Shown here piece by piece: positions 17,156-27,465 of a stretch of 64,000 nucleotides of DNA. The number at the start of each line of letters is the position of its first letter. Positions within the stretch are counted from its first letter, which is position 1. A program made the translations under genes and the position numbers. The notes under the pieces were generated by a model that did no database searches, had not been told where the DNA came from, and saw only the letters and a list, made by a program, of their open reading frames with translations. This DNA comes from Psychrobacter sp. PG1 (GTDB lineage Bacteria; Pseudomonadota; Gammaproteobacteria; Pseudomonadales; Moraxellaceae). The stretch lies in the NCBI RefSeq assembly GCF_014897815.1, contig NZ_JABUZG010000057.1, positions 53,006 to 117,005 on the forward strand, written 5' to 3'.

Positions 17156-18700
17156 ATGAGCAACGATATGAACAATGATATGAGCGATAAAAAATGTCCT
17201 TATGCACCGACCCAATTGACCATGGGCAATGGCGCACCAGTGGCAGATAATCAAAACAGCATGACCGCAGGCAAACGCGGCCCATTATTGGCGCAAGATG
17301 TTTGGCTCAATGAAAAGTTAGGAAATTTCGTCCGTGAAGTGATTCCAGAGCGCCGTATGCACGCCAAAGGCTCTGGCGCATTTGGTACTTTTACCGTGAC
17401 CAATGACATCACTAAATATACCCGTGCGGATATTTTTAGCGAAGTGGGTAAACAGACTGAGATGTTTGCGCGCTTTAGTACCGTCGCAGGTGAGCGCGGC
17501 GCGGCTGATGCTGAGCGCGACATTCGCGGTTTTGCTTTGAAATTCTACACCGAAGAAGGTAACTGGGATATGGTGGGAAATAATACACCTGTGTTCTTCT
17601 TACGTGATCCGCGCAAATTCCCAGACCTAAACAAAGCCGTCAAACGTGATCCACGTACCAATATGCGTTCGGCGACCAACAACTGGGACTTTTGGACTTT
17701 ATTACCAGAAGCTTTGCATCAAGTTACTATCGTTATGAGTGATCGCGGTCTGCCAGCCTCGTACAGAAATATGCATGGCTTTGGCTCGCATACTTATAGT
17801 TTTTGGAATGAGGCTAAAGAACGTTTTTGGGTAAAATTCCATTTCCGTACGCAACAAGGCATCAAGAACTTGACCGATGCAGAAGCGGCAGAGGTGGTTG
17901 GTTCTGATCGTGAAAGTCATCAAAAAGATTTGTACGATGCCATCGAAAATGGCGATTTTCCAAAGTGGAAAATGTACGTGCAAATCATGCCAGAAGCTGA
18001 GGCAGATACCGTCCCATATCATCCGTTTGACTTGACCAAAGTGTGGCCAAAAGGCGATTATCCGCTAATCGAAGTGGGTGAGTTTGAATTAAATAAAAAC
18101 TCGGACAATTACTTTGTCGATGTAGAACAGGCAGCATTTGCTCCAAGTAACTTAGTGCCGGGCATCAGCGTTTCACCGGATAAAATGCTACAAAACCGCT
18201 TGGTTAACTATGCCGATGCTCAGCGTTATCGTGTTGGTGTCAATCATCAACAGATTCCGGTAAATAAGCCACGTTGCCCTGTGATGAGCAATCATCGTGA
18301 TGGTCAAGGCCGCGTCGATGACAACTATGGCAGTCGCCCGCATTATGAACCAAACAGCTTTAGCCAGTGGCAAGAGCAGCCTGATTATGCTGAGCCACCA
18401 TTAAAAATTGACGGCTACGCGGCGCATTATGACTTCCGTGAAGATGATAGCGATTATTTTAGCCAACCTCGCGCATTGTTTAATTTGATGAGTGCTGAGC
18501 AACAACAAGTGCTATTTGAAAACACAGCGAATAATATGGCTGGTGTGCCGGACTTTATTCAGTATCGCCACATTCGCAACTGTAACTGGTGTGATGCTGC
18601 TTATGGCGCAGGCGTTGCTAAAGCACTAGGCTTAACGGTTGAAGATGCGATGAATGCTCGTGAGTCAGATCCAGCGCTGCATTTGCCTAGCTGCTTATAG
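17156..18700 (+). CDS. katA: Heme catalase (small-subunit, clade 3-like)
   Basis: Breaks down hydrogen peroxide to water and oxygen in the cytoplasm. The distal His is in [14 protein letters not shown] (about 58), the distal Asn in [11 protein letters not shown] (about 131), and the proximal heme-ligand Tyr in [14 protein letters not shown] (about 342). The 514-residue length fits small-subunit monofunctional catalases. I place the start at ATG 17156, seven bases after AGGAG; the frame itself stays open upstream to a TTG at 17117. A monocistronic unit closed by a strong terminator at 18763. Peroxide induction through OxyR is usual in the family but not shown here. Confidence 0.95.
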   Translation: MSNDMNNDMSDKKCPYAPTQLTMGNGAPVADNQNSMTAGKRGPLLAQDVWLNEKLGNFVREVIPERRMHAKGSGAFGTFTVTNDITKYTRADIFSEVGKQTEMFARFSTVAGERGAADAERDIRGFALKFYTEEGNWDMVGNNTPVFFLRDPRKFPDLNKAVKRDPRTNMRSATNNWDFWTLLPEALHQVTIVMSDRGLPASYRNMHGFGSHTYSFWNEAKERFWVKFHFRTQQGIKNLTDAEAAEVVGSDRESHQKDLYDAIENGDFPKWKMYVQIMPEAEADTVPYHPFDLTKVWPKGDYPLIEVGEFELNKNSDNYFVDVEQAAFAPSNLVPGISVSPDKMLQNRLVNYADAQRYRVGVNHQQIPVNKPRCPVMSNHRDGQGRVDDNYGSRPHYEPNSFSQWQEQPDYAEPPLKIDGYAAHYDFREDDSDYFSQPRALFNLMSAEQQQVLFENTANNMAGVPDFIQYRHIRNCNWCDAAYGAGVAKALGLTVEDAMNARESDPALHLPSCL

Positions 18701-18762
18701 TTGATAGGTTTATCTAAAAACGTATTACTAAATCTATTTGCTAAATCTATTATCGATATAAC

Positions 18763-18796
18763 GACACCGCCTTAGGAAACTAGGGCGGTGTTTTTG
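18763..18796 (+). terminator. Rho-independent terminator of katA
   Basis: CACCGCC pairs with GGCGGTG (18765-18771 with 18784-18790), followed by TTTTTG, 65 bp after the katA stop. Confidence 0.85.
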
Positions 18797-18957
18797 TTGA
18801 ATTGTGCTTTTTAGCTTGAAATTTTCTGCTGCGCCCCTATTAGTATAAACAGCTTAGCGATATTCGAAATTGAACTGCTTAATTTGTAGCTGAGTAGAGA
18901 CAGTCAAATGATTGCTATTTCATGATACGTTTTTGACATAAATTAAAGGAGTTTTTT

Positions 18958-20991
18958 ATGAGTGAACAGACCCCAGCAGACAATAAAAATGTTGATGATA
19001 TTAATGTTAATAAAGACACTGCTAATGACAGTGCCGCTAATGAAAGCACCCCTGAATTAAAAAAACATACCTTTGAGGCGGAAGTGGCGCAACTGCTACA
19101 TCTAGTGACTCATTCGCTTTATTCTAATTCTGATATCTTTGTGCGTGAGCTGGTTTCAAACGCCTCTGATGCTTGTGATAAATTGCGCTTTGAAGCGACC
19201 AATGATGACAGCCTTTATGAAGACGATGGCGAGCTGAAAATTCGCATTACGGTCGATGAAGATGCCAAAACCATCACCTTTACCGATAATGGTATTGGCA
19301 TGAATGAAGCAGATGCCATCGAAAACCTAGGTACGATTGCCAAGTCCGGTACTAAAGCATTTTTAGACAAGCTGTCTGAATCACAAAAGCAAGATGGTCA
19401 ATTAATCGGACAGTTTGGGGTTGGCTTCTATTCAGGTTTTATCGTTGCCGATACGATTAGCGTCGAATCACGCAAAGCGGGCGAGCCTGCGGATAAGGGC
19501 GTGCGCTGGGTATCAGATGGTACGGGTAGCTTTACGGTTGAACCTATCGCGAAAGAAACTCGTGGCACCGCCATTACTTTGCATTTAAAAGAGCAATATA
19601 GTGAGGGTGAAGACAGCTATTTAGACCGTGGCAAAATTAAGCAGTTGGTTAATAAATACTCAGACCATATCAGCTTACCGATTCAGATGCGTAAAGAAGT
19701 TTGGCAAGAAGATGTCAAAGAAGATGAGAACGACGATGCACCTGCTGGTGGCGAGATGGTATTGACCGATGAATGGGAAACTATCAACAAAGCCAGCGCG
19801 CTATGGACACGTACGGCATCTGAGATTGAAGATGAAGAGTATATCGATTTTTATAAAAATATCACCTATGACATGGACGCGCCACTAGCATGGACGCATA
19901 ACCGTGTCGAAGGTCGCGTTCAGTATACTCAGCTATTGTATATTCCTAAAAAAGCCCCTGTCGATTTATATACTCGTGAGCAGCAGCATGGTCTAAAGCT
20001 ATACGTGAAGCGCGTCTTTATTATGGATGAAGCTGAGCAATTATTGCCAATGTACCTGCGTTTCGTCAAAGGGGTCATTGATTCAGCAGACTTGCCATTG
20101 AACGTCAGCCGCGAGCTATTACAAGAGTCGCGTGATGTGAAGTCTATTCGTGATGGTAACGCCCGTCGCATTTTGACTTTGCTAGCCAGTCTTGCCAACA
20201 GTGAAGACAGTGATAAGCAAGAAAAATTCGCGCAGTTCTACGCTGAATTTGGTGATGTTATCAAAGAAGGCGTTGGCGAAGACATGGGCAATCAAGAACG
20301 TATTGCCAAATTGCTGCGTTATGCAACCAGTACTCAGGATAGTGTGACGACCAGCTTTGAAGACTATAAAGCGCGTATGAAAGACGGTCAAAAAGCCATC
20401 TATTATCTCACGGCTGACAATCTAGCAGCTGCTAAAAATAGCCCACAACTTGAGCTGTTTAAAAAGAAAGGTATCGAAGTTATTTTGATGACCAGCCGTG
20501 TTGATGAATGGGCGATGAACTTCTTGACCTCATTTGATGAGACACCGCTACAAAATATCGCGAAAGGTGCCGTTGATTTGGGCGACTTGCAAGACGAAGC
20601 CGAAAAAGCGGAAGCTGAAAAAGCGCAAGAAACCATGAAGCCAGTCGTTGATAAACTTAAAGCAGCGTTAGGCGAACGTGCCAAAGACGTTAAAGTATCA
20701 ACGCGTTTGGTTGATAGTCCTGCCTGCTTGGTCGTTGGGGAAGGTGAGCTATCACCACAAATGATTCAGATGCTTAAGCAAATGGGTCAAGATGTGCCAG
20801 AAAGCAAGCCAACGCTTGAGGTAAATCCTGATCATCCATTGATTAAAAAGTTAGAGACTAGCGAGCAATCTGACGTCGACTTTGATAAATTGGCCCAAGT
20901 AATTTTTGACCAAGCCTTACTAGCAGATGGCGGTCAGTTAGATGATCCAGCCGCTTATCTAAAACGTGTGAATGAGCTTTTGATGAGATAG
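18958..20991 (+). CDS. htpG: Molecular chaperone HtpG (Hsp90)
   Basis: ATP-dependent cytosolic chaperone. N-terminal GHKL ATPase motifs: [13 protein letters not shown] (about 66-78), [26 protein letters not shown] and [15 protein letters not shown]. The middle domain has the conserved [18 protein letters not shown] and [11 protein letters not shown]; the C-terminal dimerisation domain follows from about 560. At 677 residues it exceeds E. coli HtpG (624), with an acidic Asn/Asp/Thr-rich N-terminal extension of about 38 residues before the conserved [14 protein letters not shown], and acidic insertions in the middle domain. GGAG sits upstream of the ATG. Has its own terminator. Confidence 0.97.
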   Translation: MSEQTPADNKNVDDINVNKDTANDSAANESTPELKKHTFEAEVAQLLHLVTHSLYSNSDIFVRELVSNASDACDKLRFEATNDDSLYEDDGELKIRITVDEDAKTITFTDNGIGMNEADAIENLGTIAKSGTKAFLDKLSESQKQDGQLIGQFGVGFYSGFIVADTISVESRKAGEPADKGVRWVSDGTGSFTVEPIAKETRGTAITLHLKEQYSEGEDSYLDRGKIKQLVNKYSDHISLPIQMRKEVWQEDVKEDENDDAPAGGEMVLTDEWETINKASALWTRTASEIEDEEYIDFYKNITYDMDAPLAWTHNRVEGRVQYTQLLYIPKKAPVDLYTREQQHGLKLYVKRVFIMDEAEQLLPMYLRFVKGVIDSADLPLNVSRELLQESRDVKSIRDGNARRILTLLASLANSEDSDKQEKFAQFYAEFGDVIKEGVGEDMGNQERIAKLLRYATSTQDSVTTSFEDYKARMKDGQKAIYYLTADNLAAAKNSPQLELFKKKGIEVILMTSRVDEWAMNFLTSFDETPLQNIAKGAVDLGDLQDEAEKAEAEKAQETMKPVVDKLKAALGERAKDVKVSTRLVDSPACLVVGEGELSPQMIQMLKQMGQDVPESKPTLEVNPDHPLIKKLETSEQSDVDFDKLAQVIFDQALLADGGQLDDPAAYLKRVNELLMR

Positions 20992-21337
20992 TAGTGAGTC
21001 TTTGATACAGTCATTTTTGAGAAAAAAGGAGGTCTTGGATTCAAGACCTCCTTTTTTATATGTTCTTAGCCAAATTTAAGCGAATTTTACAAATCAGCCT
21101 TATCCTCTTGACCGACAATCCGTTACAATCGCGTTATATTAGCGAGCTAAACTGTCTAGTCATATTTTTAGTCTTTGCTATTCGTCTCTTAAAATTATCT
21201 CATTGTGAATTGCATGTAATCTTGATGTCCATATGCTATATAAAAAATGTGAATTAATGACATTTCGTAGGTAGCTGCCACACCAAAAATCATCATCAAC
21301 TCACTTTCTTTTCTCGACTGGCTAGAGGTTTAAGTCT
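20992..21337. other. Intergenic region after htpG
   Basis: 346 bp. The first part holds the htpG terminator (21022-21058). The remainder is AT-rich and shows nothing I can name. A 65-codon frame at 21060-21257 starts in the terminator tail and has no ribosome site, so I do not call it. Confidence 0.5.
21022..21058 (+). terminator. Rho-independent terminator of htpG
   Basis: AGGAGGTCTTG (21027-21037) pairs with CAAGACCTCCT (21042-21052), an 11-bp perfect stem with a 4-nt loop, A-run before and T-run after. Confidence 0.95.
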
Positions 21338-22819
21338 TTGTCACTTGCGTCGTTAAAAACCGTATCGCTTCAGCGTTTTTCGCTCAATTTCGCTGCCAAT
21401 ATTATTGCAACCTTGTGGATGCTAGTAGGGTCGACGCGCGCGTTTTCTTGGGTAAAACCTACATTTATCCAGTTTGCCGTATTTGCACTATTGGCACTCG
21501 GTAGTAATGTACTTTTTTCGTGGTTGGCCGCGGAAAATGGCAGTATCTTTAATGAGCAAGGGTTGGTCAGCTACTTAATTTGGCCGATGATAATTTTATT
21601 GGGCGGCATCATTTTGGCACGGCGTTCTGGCAATCAAACGTTGGTGTTTGTGCCCGTGGTATTGTGGCTAGTGGCTGATACCTTATCTGCACTATTACAA
21701 AGTTTGGTGCAGTTTTTGGGCAGTTATGGTTGGTTACCAGATTGGAGCTATTCACTTTTACCCATACTGTTTTTGGTGCTGTTTTTATGGCAGACGTTGG
21801 CGTTATTATGGATTTTTTCTCGTCGTCTACGCATACCGTGGTGGGAGCGGGTCATTGTATTGGTAGGTGCAGTCGCACTGTTGACGATTTGGCAGCGTAA
21901 TGTCGCGGATCAGCCTATATTTAAGCAGATTCCTGTAGAGCCTGTTTTAGCAGAAGCAGCATTATATGAGCAGCCTCGTTTGTTACAGCAAGCATTAAAT
22001 AGTATCGATCCCAGCACTTCGGGCAAGACCGACTGGTATTTTATGGGTGTGGCAGGATTCTCTGGTCAAGATGTTTTTCGCTCTGAGATTAATAAAGTGC
22101 GTGAGCTGTTCGATGTGCGTTTTGGCACTAGTGGACATTCACTCTCGTTGATCAACAATACTTATAGTTGGCTTGATGAGCCAATCGCTACCAAAACCAG
22201 CATTCTACGTGGATTAAAGAAAATTGGTCAGCAGATGAATGCCGATGAGGATGTGTTATTCCTAACCTTGTCTTCACACGGCAACGAAAATATCATTCAA
22301 TTAGCAAATCCACCATTAGCAATGGAGAATCTAGACGCCGCATGGTTACGGGAGGCGCTAGACGCTTCAGGTATTCGCTGGCGGGTGATTGTGGTATCTG
22401 CTTGCTATTCAGGCTCATTTATCGATGAATTGGCATCACCGACTACGGTAGTGATTACTGCATCAGCCGCTGACAAAGCATCGTTTGGCTGCACCAACAC
22501 AGCTGAGATGACCTATTTTGGGCAAGCGTTTTTTGCTGAAAGCCTGCGTGGCAATACCAGTTTTGAATCTGCCTTTAAAGATGCCCGTTTGCGTGTGAAT
22601 GAGCGTGAAAGTGCGATGGGTTTTGAACCATCAGAGCCGCAGATGGTGATTGGTAGTCTGATGGAGACTGCTTTGCCAGCGTTCGAACAAGTATTGTTTG
22701 ATAAAATCCGACCACCAGTCGCCAGCATTATTAATGACAGTGATTCTATCGCCATTAATATCGCAGAGGATAGTGCTTCTGGTCAGCCAGTGGCTAATAC
22801 TGCGATCACTGCCAATTAA
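21338..22819 (+). CDS. Membrane-anchored C13 (legumain/caspase-like) peptidase
   Basis: A 493-residue protein with about five membrane helices in the first 190 residues and a C-terminal peptidase C13 (clan CD) domain at about 225-460. The catalytic His is in FLTLSSHGNENI (about 312) and the nucleophile Cys in VIVVSACYSGSFID (about 354). The peptidase domain sits right after the last helix (IVLVGAVALLTIW), probably on the periplasmic or cytoplasmic face; topology not determined. The tail after about 460 is Ala/Asp/Ser-rich and disordered. The start is TTG with AGAGG 9 bp upstream. Targets unknown; homologues in yeast (Gpi8) and plants cleave at Asn. Confidence 0.8.
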   Translation: MSLASLKTVSLQRFSLNFAANIIATLWMLVGSTRAFSWVKPTFIQFAVFALLALGSNVLFSWLAAENGSIFNEQGLVSYLIWPMIILLGGIILARRSGNQTLVFVPVVLWLVADTLSALLQSLVQFLGSYGWLPDWSYSLLPILFLVLFLWQTLALLWIFSRRLRIPWWERVIVLVGAVALLTIWQRNVADQPIFKQIPVEPVLAEAALYEQPRLLQQALNSIDPSTSGKTDWYFMGVAGFSGQDVFRSEINKVRELFDVRFGTSGHSLSLINNTYSWLDEPIATKTSILRGLKKIGQQMNADEDVLFLTLSSHGNENIIQLANPPLAMENLDAAWLREALDASGIRWRVIVVSACYSGSFIDELASPTTVVITASAADKASFGCTNTAEMTYFGQAFFAESLRGNTSFESAFKDARLRVNERESAMGFEPSEPQMVIGSLMETALPAFEQVLFDKIRPPVASIINDSDSIAINIAEDSASGQPVANTAITAN

Positions 22820-22894
22820 CAACTAACAGTAAACCCAAAACCCGCAACCCAAAAATCACGATGAGCCGTATTAAGCTCGTTCAGTCTAGAATCT

Positions 22895-22948
22895 GTAATA
22901 CTGACACTCGCTTTCCTTACTACTTTAATTCTTGTGAATGGTATAATG
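22895..22948 (+). promoter_or_regulatory. 54-bp element with extended -10, copy A, upstream of fghA
   Basis: This sequence aligns without gaps to 49781-49834 at 43 of 54 positions. It begins GTAATACTGACACTCGC and ends with TGGTATAAT, an extended -10. It lies 100 bp before the fghA start. A downstream inverted end (AGTATTAC at 22980-22987) matches its first eight bases reversed, so a 93-bp unit with short terminal inverted repeats is possible for this copy only. Read as a shared promoter module or a decayed mobile-element end. Confidence 0.6.
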
Positions 22949-23047
22949 ATTGAGTACTAAGTGAGTTTGGAGAAGTACTAGTATTACTTTACCAATGCTT
23001 TTTATAAGTCATCGTGTACTTTACTTTGGATAAAAAGGATGTCGCTT

Positions 23048-23938
23048 ATGAACAACTCTTATAAACACAGTTTATCTACCAACTCAAAAATCACGCAGAT
23101 CAGCGTCAACCGCTGTTTCGATGGTGAGCAGCATTACTATAGCCATCAATCATCATCGACCAAAACGCCGATGACCTTTAGCATTTATCTGCCAGATGAA
23201 GCGCTTGCTGGTCGCCGTTGTCCTGCGATTCTATATTTATCAGGTCTCACTTGCAATGCTGATAATGTCACCCACAAAGCGCATTTTCAGCAAAAATGTA
23301 GCGAGCTTGGCATGATATTTATCGCCCCTGATACATCACCTCGAAGTAGTGATGACAGCGATGTGCCAAACGACGACCGCTATTTTGTTGGTCAGGGTGC
23401 CAGCTATTATGTCGATGCGACGCAAGCACCTTGGTCAGAGCATTTTAATATGCAAAGCTATATCGTTGATGAGTTATATGACTTGTTACGCTCAGAGTTT
23501 CCTATTGACAGTATCGGCGTGACAGGGCATTCGATGGGCGGTCACGGAGCATTACTATTGGGCTTTAAGTTTCCAGGCAAGTTTGTGAGTGTCTCAGCTT
23601 TATCGCCTGTGTGCGCGGCCAGTGAGTCGGCATGGGGGCAAGCTGCTTATACAGAATACTTCGGCGATGATAAATCACGATGGGCGCAGGCAGATGCTGC
23701 GCAGATGATTGAAAAATCGGGGCAGCAGTATGCAAGTATTTTGGTGGATCAAGGCGCGGCTGATAATTTTTTAGCAGAGGGTCAACTGCAAACCACCCAA
23801 TTACAACGCGCTTGTGACAAAGCCAGTCAGCCCTTAACCTTGCGTTATCAGGCGGGTCACGATCATAGCTACTATTTTATACAAACGGTGATTAACGATC
23901 ATATTGAACATCACTGGCGTATGGCGCAAATGAGCTAA
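23048..23938 (+). CDS. fghA: S-formylglutathione hydrolase
   Basis: An esterase-D-type serine hydrolase that splits S-formylglutathione to formate and glutathione, the last step of glutathione-dependent formaldehyde detoxification. Catalytic Ser is in the nucleophile elbow GHSMGGHGALL (about 160), Asp in DQGAADNFL (about 237) and His in AGHDHSYYFI (about 271). The oxyanion and N-terminal motif PAILYLSGLTCNADNVTHKA is typical. I prefer ATG 23048, eight bases after AAGGA, over ATG 23039, which overlaps that site. The partner frmA-type dehydrogenase is not in the window. A 54-bp promoter-like element lies upstream. Confidence 0.93.
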   Translation: MNNSYKHSLSTNSKITQISVNRCFDGEQHYYSHQSSSTKTPMTFSIYLPDEALAGRRCPAILYLSGLTCNADNVTHKAHFQQKCSELGMIFIAPDTSPRSSDDSDVPNDDRYFVGQGASYYVDATQAPWSEHFNMQSYIVDELYDLLRSEFPIDSIGVTGHSMGGHGALLLGFKFPGKFVSVSALSPVCAASESAWGQAAYTEYFGDDKSRWAQADAAQMIEKSGQQYASILVDQGAADNFLAEGQLQTTQLQRACDKASQPLTLRYQAGHDHSYYFIQTVINDHIEHHWRMAQMS

Positions 23939-24085
23939 GTCCAGTATTAGAATGATGATCTGATCGATAAATTGACAGACAGTTACGCTGGTTATTTAGT
24001 CAAGCGTACTTATTGATATAAAATAGATTAATGTAAAATAAAAATTGGCTAAGTATCTGTTAAGCATCTTTAAAGGTAAGGTTTT

Positions 24086-24538
24086 ATGGTAAGTAATCTG
24101 ACAGCATTAGTAGTCGATGGTTTGGCTTGTAAGCAGCAAACCGCTCAGTCATCGCTTGCGACCATGCAAGCCGATATGACCGCGGCTCTAAAAAATAATC
24201 AGCATGATGATATTAGTACTGAATCAAATGACAGACAGACACGTTCAGATGAGCTTATCGCAACCGTAGTCAATGAGTCGGGTGATAAAGTGCTAGATGA
24301 CGCGCAAGTCTCACGAGTGATAGAAATGGCATGGGAGGACAGAACACCGTTTGCGGCGATAGAGCATAGCTATGGTCTCAATGAAGCAGGCGTGATTAAG
24401 CTGATGCGCCAAACGCTAAAGCCGTCATCTTTTCGCTTATGGCGTCAGCGCGTGAGCAACCGAGCCACCAAACATCAAGCTAAGCGAGGCTTCGATGTCG
24501 GTCGTGCTTATTGCAAAACCCAGTATAAGCAGCGCTAG
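24086..24538 (+). CDS. DUF2805/TIGR03643 family protein
   Basis: A 150-residue cytoplasmic protein of unknown function. The C-terminal half (about 72-150) carries the family signature: VIEMAWEDRTPFAAIEHSYG, LNEAGVIKLMRQTLKP and SSFRLWRQRVSNRATKH. This part looks like a helix-turn-helix-like small basic domain. The N-terminal 70 residues are a variable Gln/Thr/Asp-rich extension not usual for the family (about 85 residues). Lies 147 bp downstream of fghA on the same strand. DNA binding is a guess from charge and helix pattern. Confidence 0.75.
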   Translation: MVSNLTALVVDGLACKQQTAQSSLATMQADMTAALKNNQHDDISTESNDRQTRSDELIATVVNESGDKVLDDAQVSRVIEMAWEDRTPFAAIEHSYGLNEAGVIKLMRQTLKPSSFRLWRQRVSNRATKHQAKRGFDVGRAYCKTQYKQR

Positions 24539-24649
24539 TGGTTTGAGTTCTTAATATTATTGCTTTAAAGGCTCAGTTTTTTTAAGTCAGTCCTTAATTT
24601 CTTTTTATTTTATTCGTATTTTATTTCAACAGAATCAGGTAGCTCAACT

Positions 24650-25342
24650 ATGATTATTCCTTCTAAACCTTACCTTATCGCCCCATCAATACTCTCAGCT
24701 GATTTTGCACGTCTAGGTGAAGAAGTTGAAAGGGTGTTGGAATCAGGTGCTGATGTGATTCATTTTGATGTAATGGATAACCATTATGTACCCAATCTCA
24801 CCTTTGGCAGTATGATTTGTAAGGCGCTGCGTGATTATGGGATTGATGCACCAATCGATGTGCATTTGATGGTATCACCAGTTGACGGCATCATTGAGCA
24901 GTTTTTGGAGGCAGGTGCGAGTGTTATCACTTTTCATCCAGAAGCCAGTGGGCATATTGATCGCTCTTTACAGCTGATCAAAGATGGCGGTGCTGAATGT
25001 GGTTTAGTATTGAATCCCGCAACGCCATTACATTATTTAGACTATGTGATGGACAAGGTAGATCAAATTTTATTGATGAGCGTCAACCCAGGTTTTGGCG
25101 GTCAGTCATTTATTGAAGGGACTTTAGACAAAGTTCGCCAAGTCCGTCAGCGTATCATCACCAGTGGTCGTGACATCAGATTAGAAGTAGATGGCGGTAT
25201 CAAAGCTAGTAATATCCGAGCCATTGCCGAAGCGGGTGCGGATATGTTTGTGGCAGGGTCGGCGATCTTTAACCAAGATGACTATAAAGCGGCTATTGAT
25301 GCTATGCGTGCTGAGCTGGCTTTGGCTAATGGTAACGAATAA
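24650..25342 (+). CDS. rpe: Ribulose-phosphate 3-epimerase
   Basis: Interconverts D-ribulose 5-phosphate and D-xylulose 5-phosphate in the pentose phosphate pathway. A 230-residue TIM barrel with family motifs: [34 protein letters not shown] (metal-binding His and Asp), [37 protein letters not shown] (catalytic Asp) and FVAGSAIF (phosphate loop). Standard length and start. Confidence 0.97.
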   Translation: MIIPSKPYLIAPSILSADFARLGEEVERVLESGADVIHFDVMDNHYVPNLTFGSMICKALRDYGIDAPIDVHLMVSPVDGIIEQFLEAGASVITFHPEASGHIDRSLQLIKDGGAECGLVLNPATPLHYLDYVMDKVDQILLMSVNPGFGGQSFIEGTLDKVRQVRQRIITSGRDIRLEVDGGIKASNIRAIAEAGADMFVAGSAIFNQDDYKAAIDAMRAELALANGNE

Positions 25343-25462
25343 CCACGGTCTTATGTGACTGGTAAATACGTTCGTCAGTCATTTTCGTCATAAAAGAATA
25401 GTAGCAAAAAGTGCTGTATAACGGATAACGATGCATAACGGCAAGTTACGTAAAGGTGAAAT

Positions 25463-25840
25463 ATGGACACAAAAAACTCAATCAATTCGTTAGAATTACC
25501 TGAGTCAGAGCAAAGCACTGAGCAGCCAATTCAGAATGAGACACAGCAACGCAGTCTGGTGCCAAAGGGTATTACTATTGGCTTGGCTGTATTTGCTTTG
25601 GTTCTAAGTCTGGCGGGTTACGGCTTTCGGCTAATGGTGGGTGATGATACTGGTGAAGTATTACGTCATGCTGCGGTCATTGTGCCTGCATTTATGCTGG
25701 GCATTCCCCTGTTTTTTTGGCTAGGTTCGAAGATACTTAACAAAGTTAAAGGCATGCATATAGAGAGCTGGAATGCCATTAGCTTGGGTTATTTAACCTC
25801 TTGTATATCGATGCTTTGGTTAATGGGTACTTACAGTTAG
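25463..25840 (+). CDS. Hypothetical membrane protein
   Basis: A 125-residue protein not recognised. A Glu/Gln/Ser-rich cytoplasmic-type head (1-35) precedes three predicted helices at about 37-57 (ITIGLAVFALVLSLAGYGF), 70-92 (AVIVPAFMLGIPLFFWLG) and 105-123. AAAGGTGA lies just before the ATG, supporting translation. Unlinked by function to rpe, 120 bp upstream. Confidence 0.6.
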   Translation: MDTKNSINSLELPESEQSTEQPIQNETQQRSLVPKGITIGLAVFALVLSLAGYGFRLMVGDDTGEVLRHAAVIVPAFMLGIPLFFWLGSKILNKVKGMHIESWNAISLGYLTSCISMLWLMGTYS

Positions 25841-25960
25841 AGTCTTATGAGCAGAGATAAAGCTGTTTGGTAAATAGTGCACTGCAATATTTATGATAGG
25901 CTGTTTTTATACAATTTTTAATTATTAAGTCACGCGCTGCAAGCGTGACTGGAATTTTAC

Positions 25961-26272
25961 ATGAGAATCATACCGACCAAGATTGCCAATATCATCTATC
26001 CAAAAGATCTACCCAATGGCTTATTTACCAGCTTAATTATCGCCTGTTTGCTGCTAGGGCTGGCATCATTTCGTAACGGTACTGATTTACAAGGCTGGCT
26101 CAATGTTATCGAAAACTGGCTGCTTATGCTGTTGATATTTCCGACCGCCACCGCCACTGTAGCCTTACCGTTTAAATATCGAGATCCGACATTAGAGTTA
26201 AAGCTTATGTACTATCTCGGTATGTTTGTTGCCTTCTTATTTACTGTGGCAAAATTACGCTACTGGCGCTAA
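25961..26272 (+). CDS. Hypothetical membrane protein
   Basis: A 103-residue unrecognised protein with about three hydrophobic segments (23-40, 50-70 and 80-97) and short charged ends. GGA stands 9 bp before the ATG. A short hairpin-like CACGCTGCAAGCGTG (25931-25945) lies just upstream. No functional clue from neighbours. Confidence 0.55.
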   Translation: MRIIPTKIANIIYPKDLPNGLFTSLIIACLLLGLASFRNGTDLQGWLNVIENWLLMLLIFPTATATVALPFKYRDPTLELKLMYYLGMFVAFLFTVAKLRYWR

Positions 26273-26457
26273 TACTATCAGTGATAGCACACCCAAAAAG
26301 CCTTTATGTAGAAGACTTATGTGACAAGCCTTGAATTTCAAGACCAAAGCGTCCATTGTATGACTAAGATAGTTTTACCCGTATTACTGTAAAACAATAA
26401 TGTTGCGACGCGCGATTTTTCTTGCAAGTATTAGACGGGACAATGAGGAACCAATTC

Positions 26458-26769
26458 ATGCCATACGATATCGATAATGATATAGAAGTAGATAACGAAA
26501 GTACGGATCAATTTGCAGGATTTGCCAAAGAGACTACCCTTGAGTTGGTAGAGGCAGAAGATGGTCGCTTATTGTTACGTGACGCGGAACAAGACGAAGC
26601 GCCGCTGATGACCATTGATTTTTCTGAAAAGCTTAAAGAGCTGCTCGGTAGTGATACCCAAGCGATAGGTCAGCATATGATTCATGCGGCGATTCAGGTC
26701 ATTATGCAAAAGCAGATGAGCCAATGGCATGCGCATGTTTATGACAAAGAGCCGACGCACTATAGTTAG
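26458..26769 (+). CDS. Hypothetical acidic protein
   Basis: A 103-residue soluble protein, acidic in the first half (DIDNDIEVDNESTDQ), with probable beta strands (TTLELVEAEDGRLLLRD) then helices rich in Gln and Met (IHAAIQVIMQKQMSQW). I place the start at ATG 26458, eight bases after GAGGA; the frame extends upstream to a TTG at 26422 without support. Terminator follows. Family not recognised. Confidence 0.6.
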   Translation: MPYDIDNDIEVDNESTDQFAGFAKETTLELVEAEDGRLLLRDAEQDEAPLMTIDFSEKLKELLGSDTQAIGQHMIHAAIQVIMQKQMSQWHAHVYDKEPTHYS

Positions 26770-26842
26770 TGATGAGCTGGGTTGCTGTTAAGCTGGCTAG
26801 TAGTAGTCAATTAAAATAGTTATCATAAAAAGTAGCAAGCAT

Positions 26843-26878
26843 AAAAAAGGGTATATCAATTGATATACCCTTTTTTTT
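26843..26878. terminator. Bidirectional terminator
   Basis: A 22-bp perfect palindrome (26849-26870, GGGTATATCAA and its complement) is flanked by an A-run and a T-run. It serves the plus-strand hypothetical gene and the minus-strand rpmB-rpmG unit. Confidence 0.93.
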
Positions 26879-26934
26879 CAAATAACTTATTTATAGGAAG
26901 TATTTATGAAAATATATTCTATAAATTATAGCAG

Positions 26935-27090
26935 TTATTTGATTTTAGCTTCTTTAAACATCACGTGCTGACGAATTTTTGGATCGAATTTCTTCATTTC
27001 CATTTTGCCAGGCATAGTGCGTTTGTTTTTAGTAGTGGTGTAGTAATACCCAGTACCAGCTGTTGATACTAATTTAATTTTATCTCTCAT
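26935..27090 (-). CDS. rpmG: 50S ribosomal protein L33
   Basis: A 51-residue ribosomal protein found by translating the minus strand: it starts [20 protein letters not shown] and ends KEAKIK, with the family core [17 protein letters not shown]. This is the Cys-less (zinc-independent) form. It follows rpmB by 138 bp, the usual rpmB-rpmG pair, and ends 57 bp from a strong terminator. Confidence 0.97.
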   Translation of the reverse strand: MRDKIKLVSTAGTGYYYTTTKNKRTMPGKMEMKKFDPKIRQHVMFKEAKIK

Positions 27091-27228
27091 GATAGCTTTC
27101 CTGTAAATGAGGGGTCTTCAAACGATAGGTACGGATCTAAAATATTAAGTAACTACAAATATAATGATGTAGTAGAAAAGCAGCTTAAATGACGAAAATT
27201 ATCGAGACATTAAGCTGCCAGTCGTTAC

Positions 27229-27465
27229 TTATACTTTTTGACCTTGTGCGCGCATATCTGCTAACACTTTATCGATACCAAGTTTGTCAATAGTGCGCAT
27301 ACCTTTGGTAGACACACGTAGACGTACAAAACGATTTTCAGACTCTACCCAAAAACGATGGTTATGAAGGTTTGGTAGAAAGCGACGACGGGTTTTGTTG
27401 TTTGCGTGCGAAACATTATTACCCACCATAGGGCGCTTTCCAGTCACTTGGCAAACTCGAGACAT
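27229..27465 (-). CDS. rpmB: 50S ribosomal protein L28
   Basis: A 78-residue protein, standard length. Sequence [20 protein letters not shown], then [17 protein letters not shown] and the C-terminal [19 protein letters not shown] are typical of the gammaproteobacterial form. Only one Cys (C5) is present, so this is the zinc-independent type. First gene of rpmB-rpmG. Confidence 0.97.
   Translation of the reverse strand: MSRVCQVTGKRPMVGNNVSHANNKTRRRFLPNLHNHRFWVESENRFVRLRVSTKGMRTIDKLGIDKVLADMRAQGQKV

Noticed and set aside
21060-21257. 65-codon plus-strand ORF after htpG
   Set aside because: Begins in the T-run of the htpG terminator, lacks a ribosome site and has shadow-like composition.
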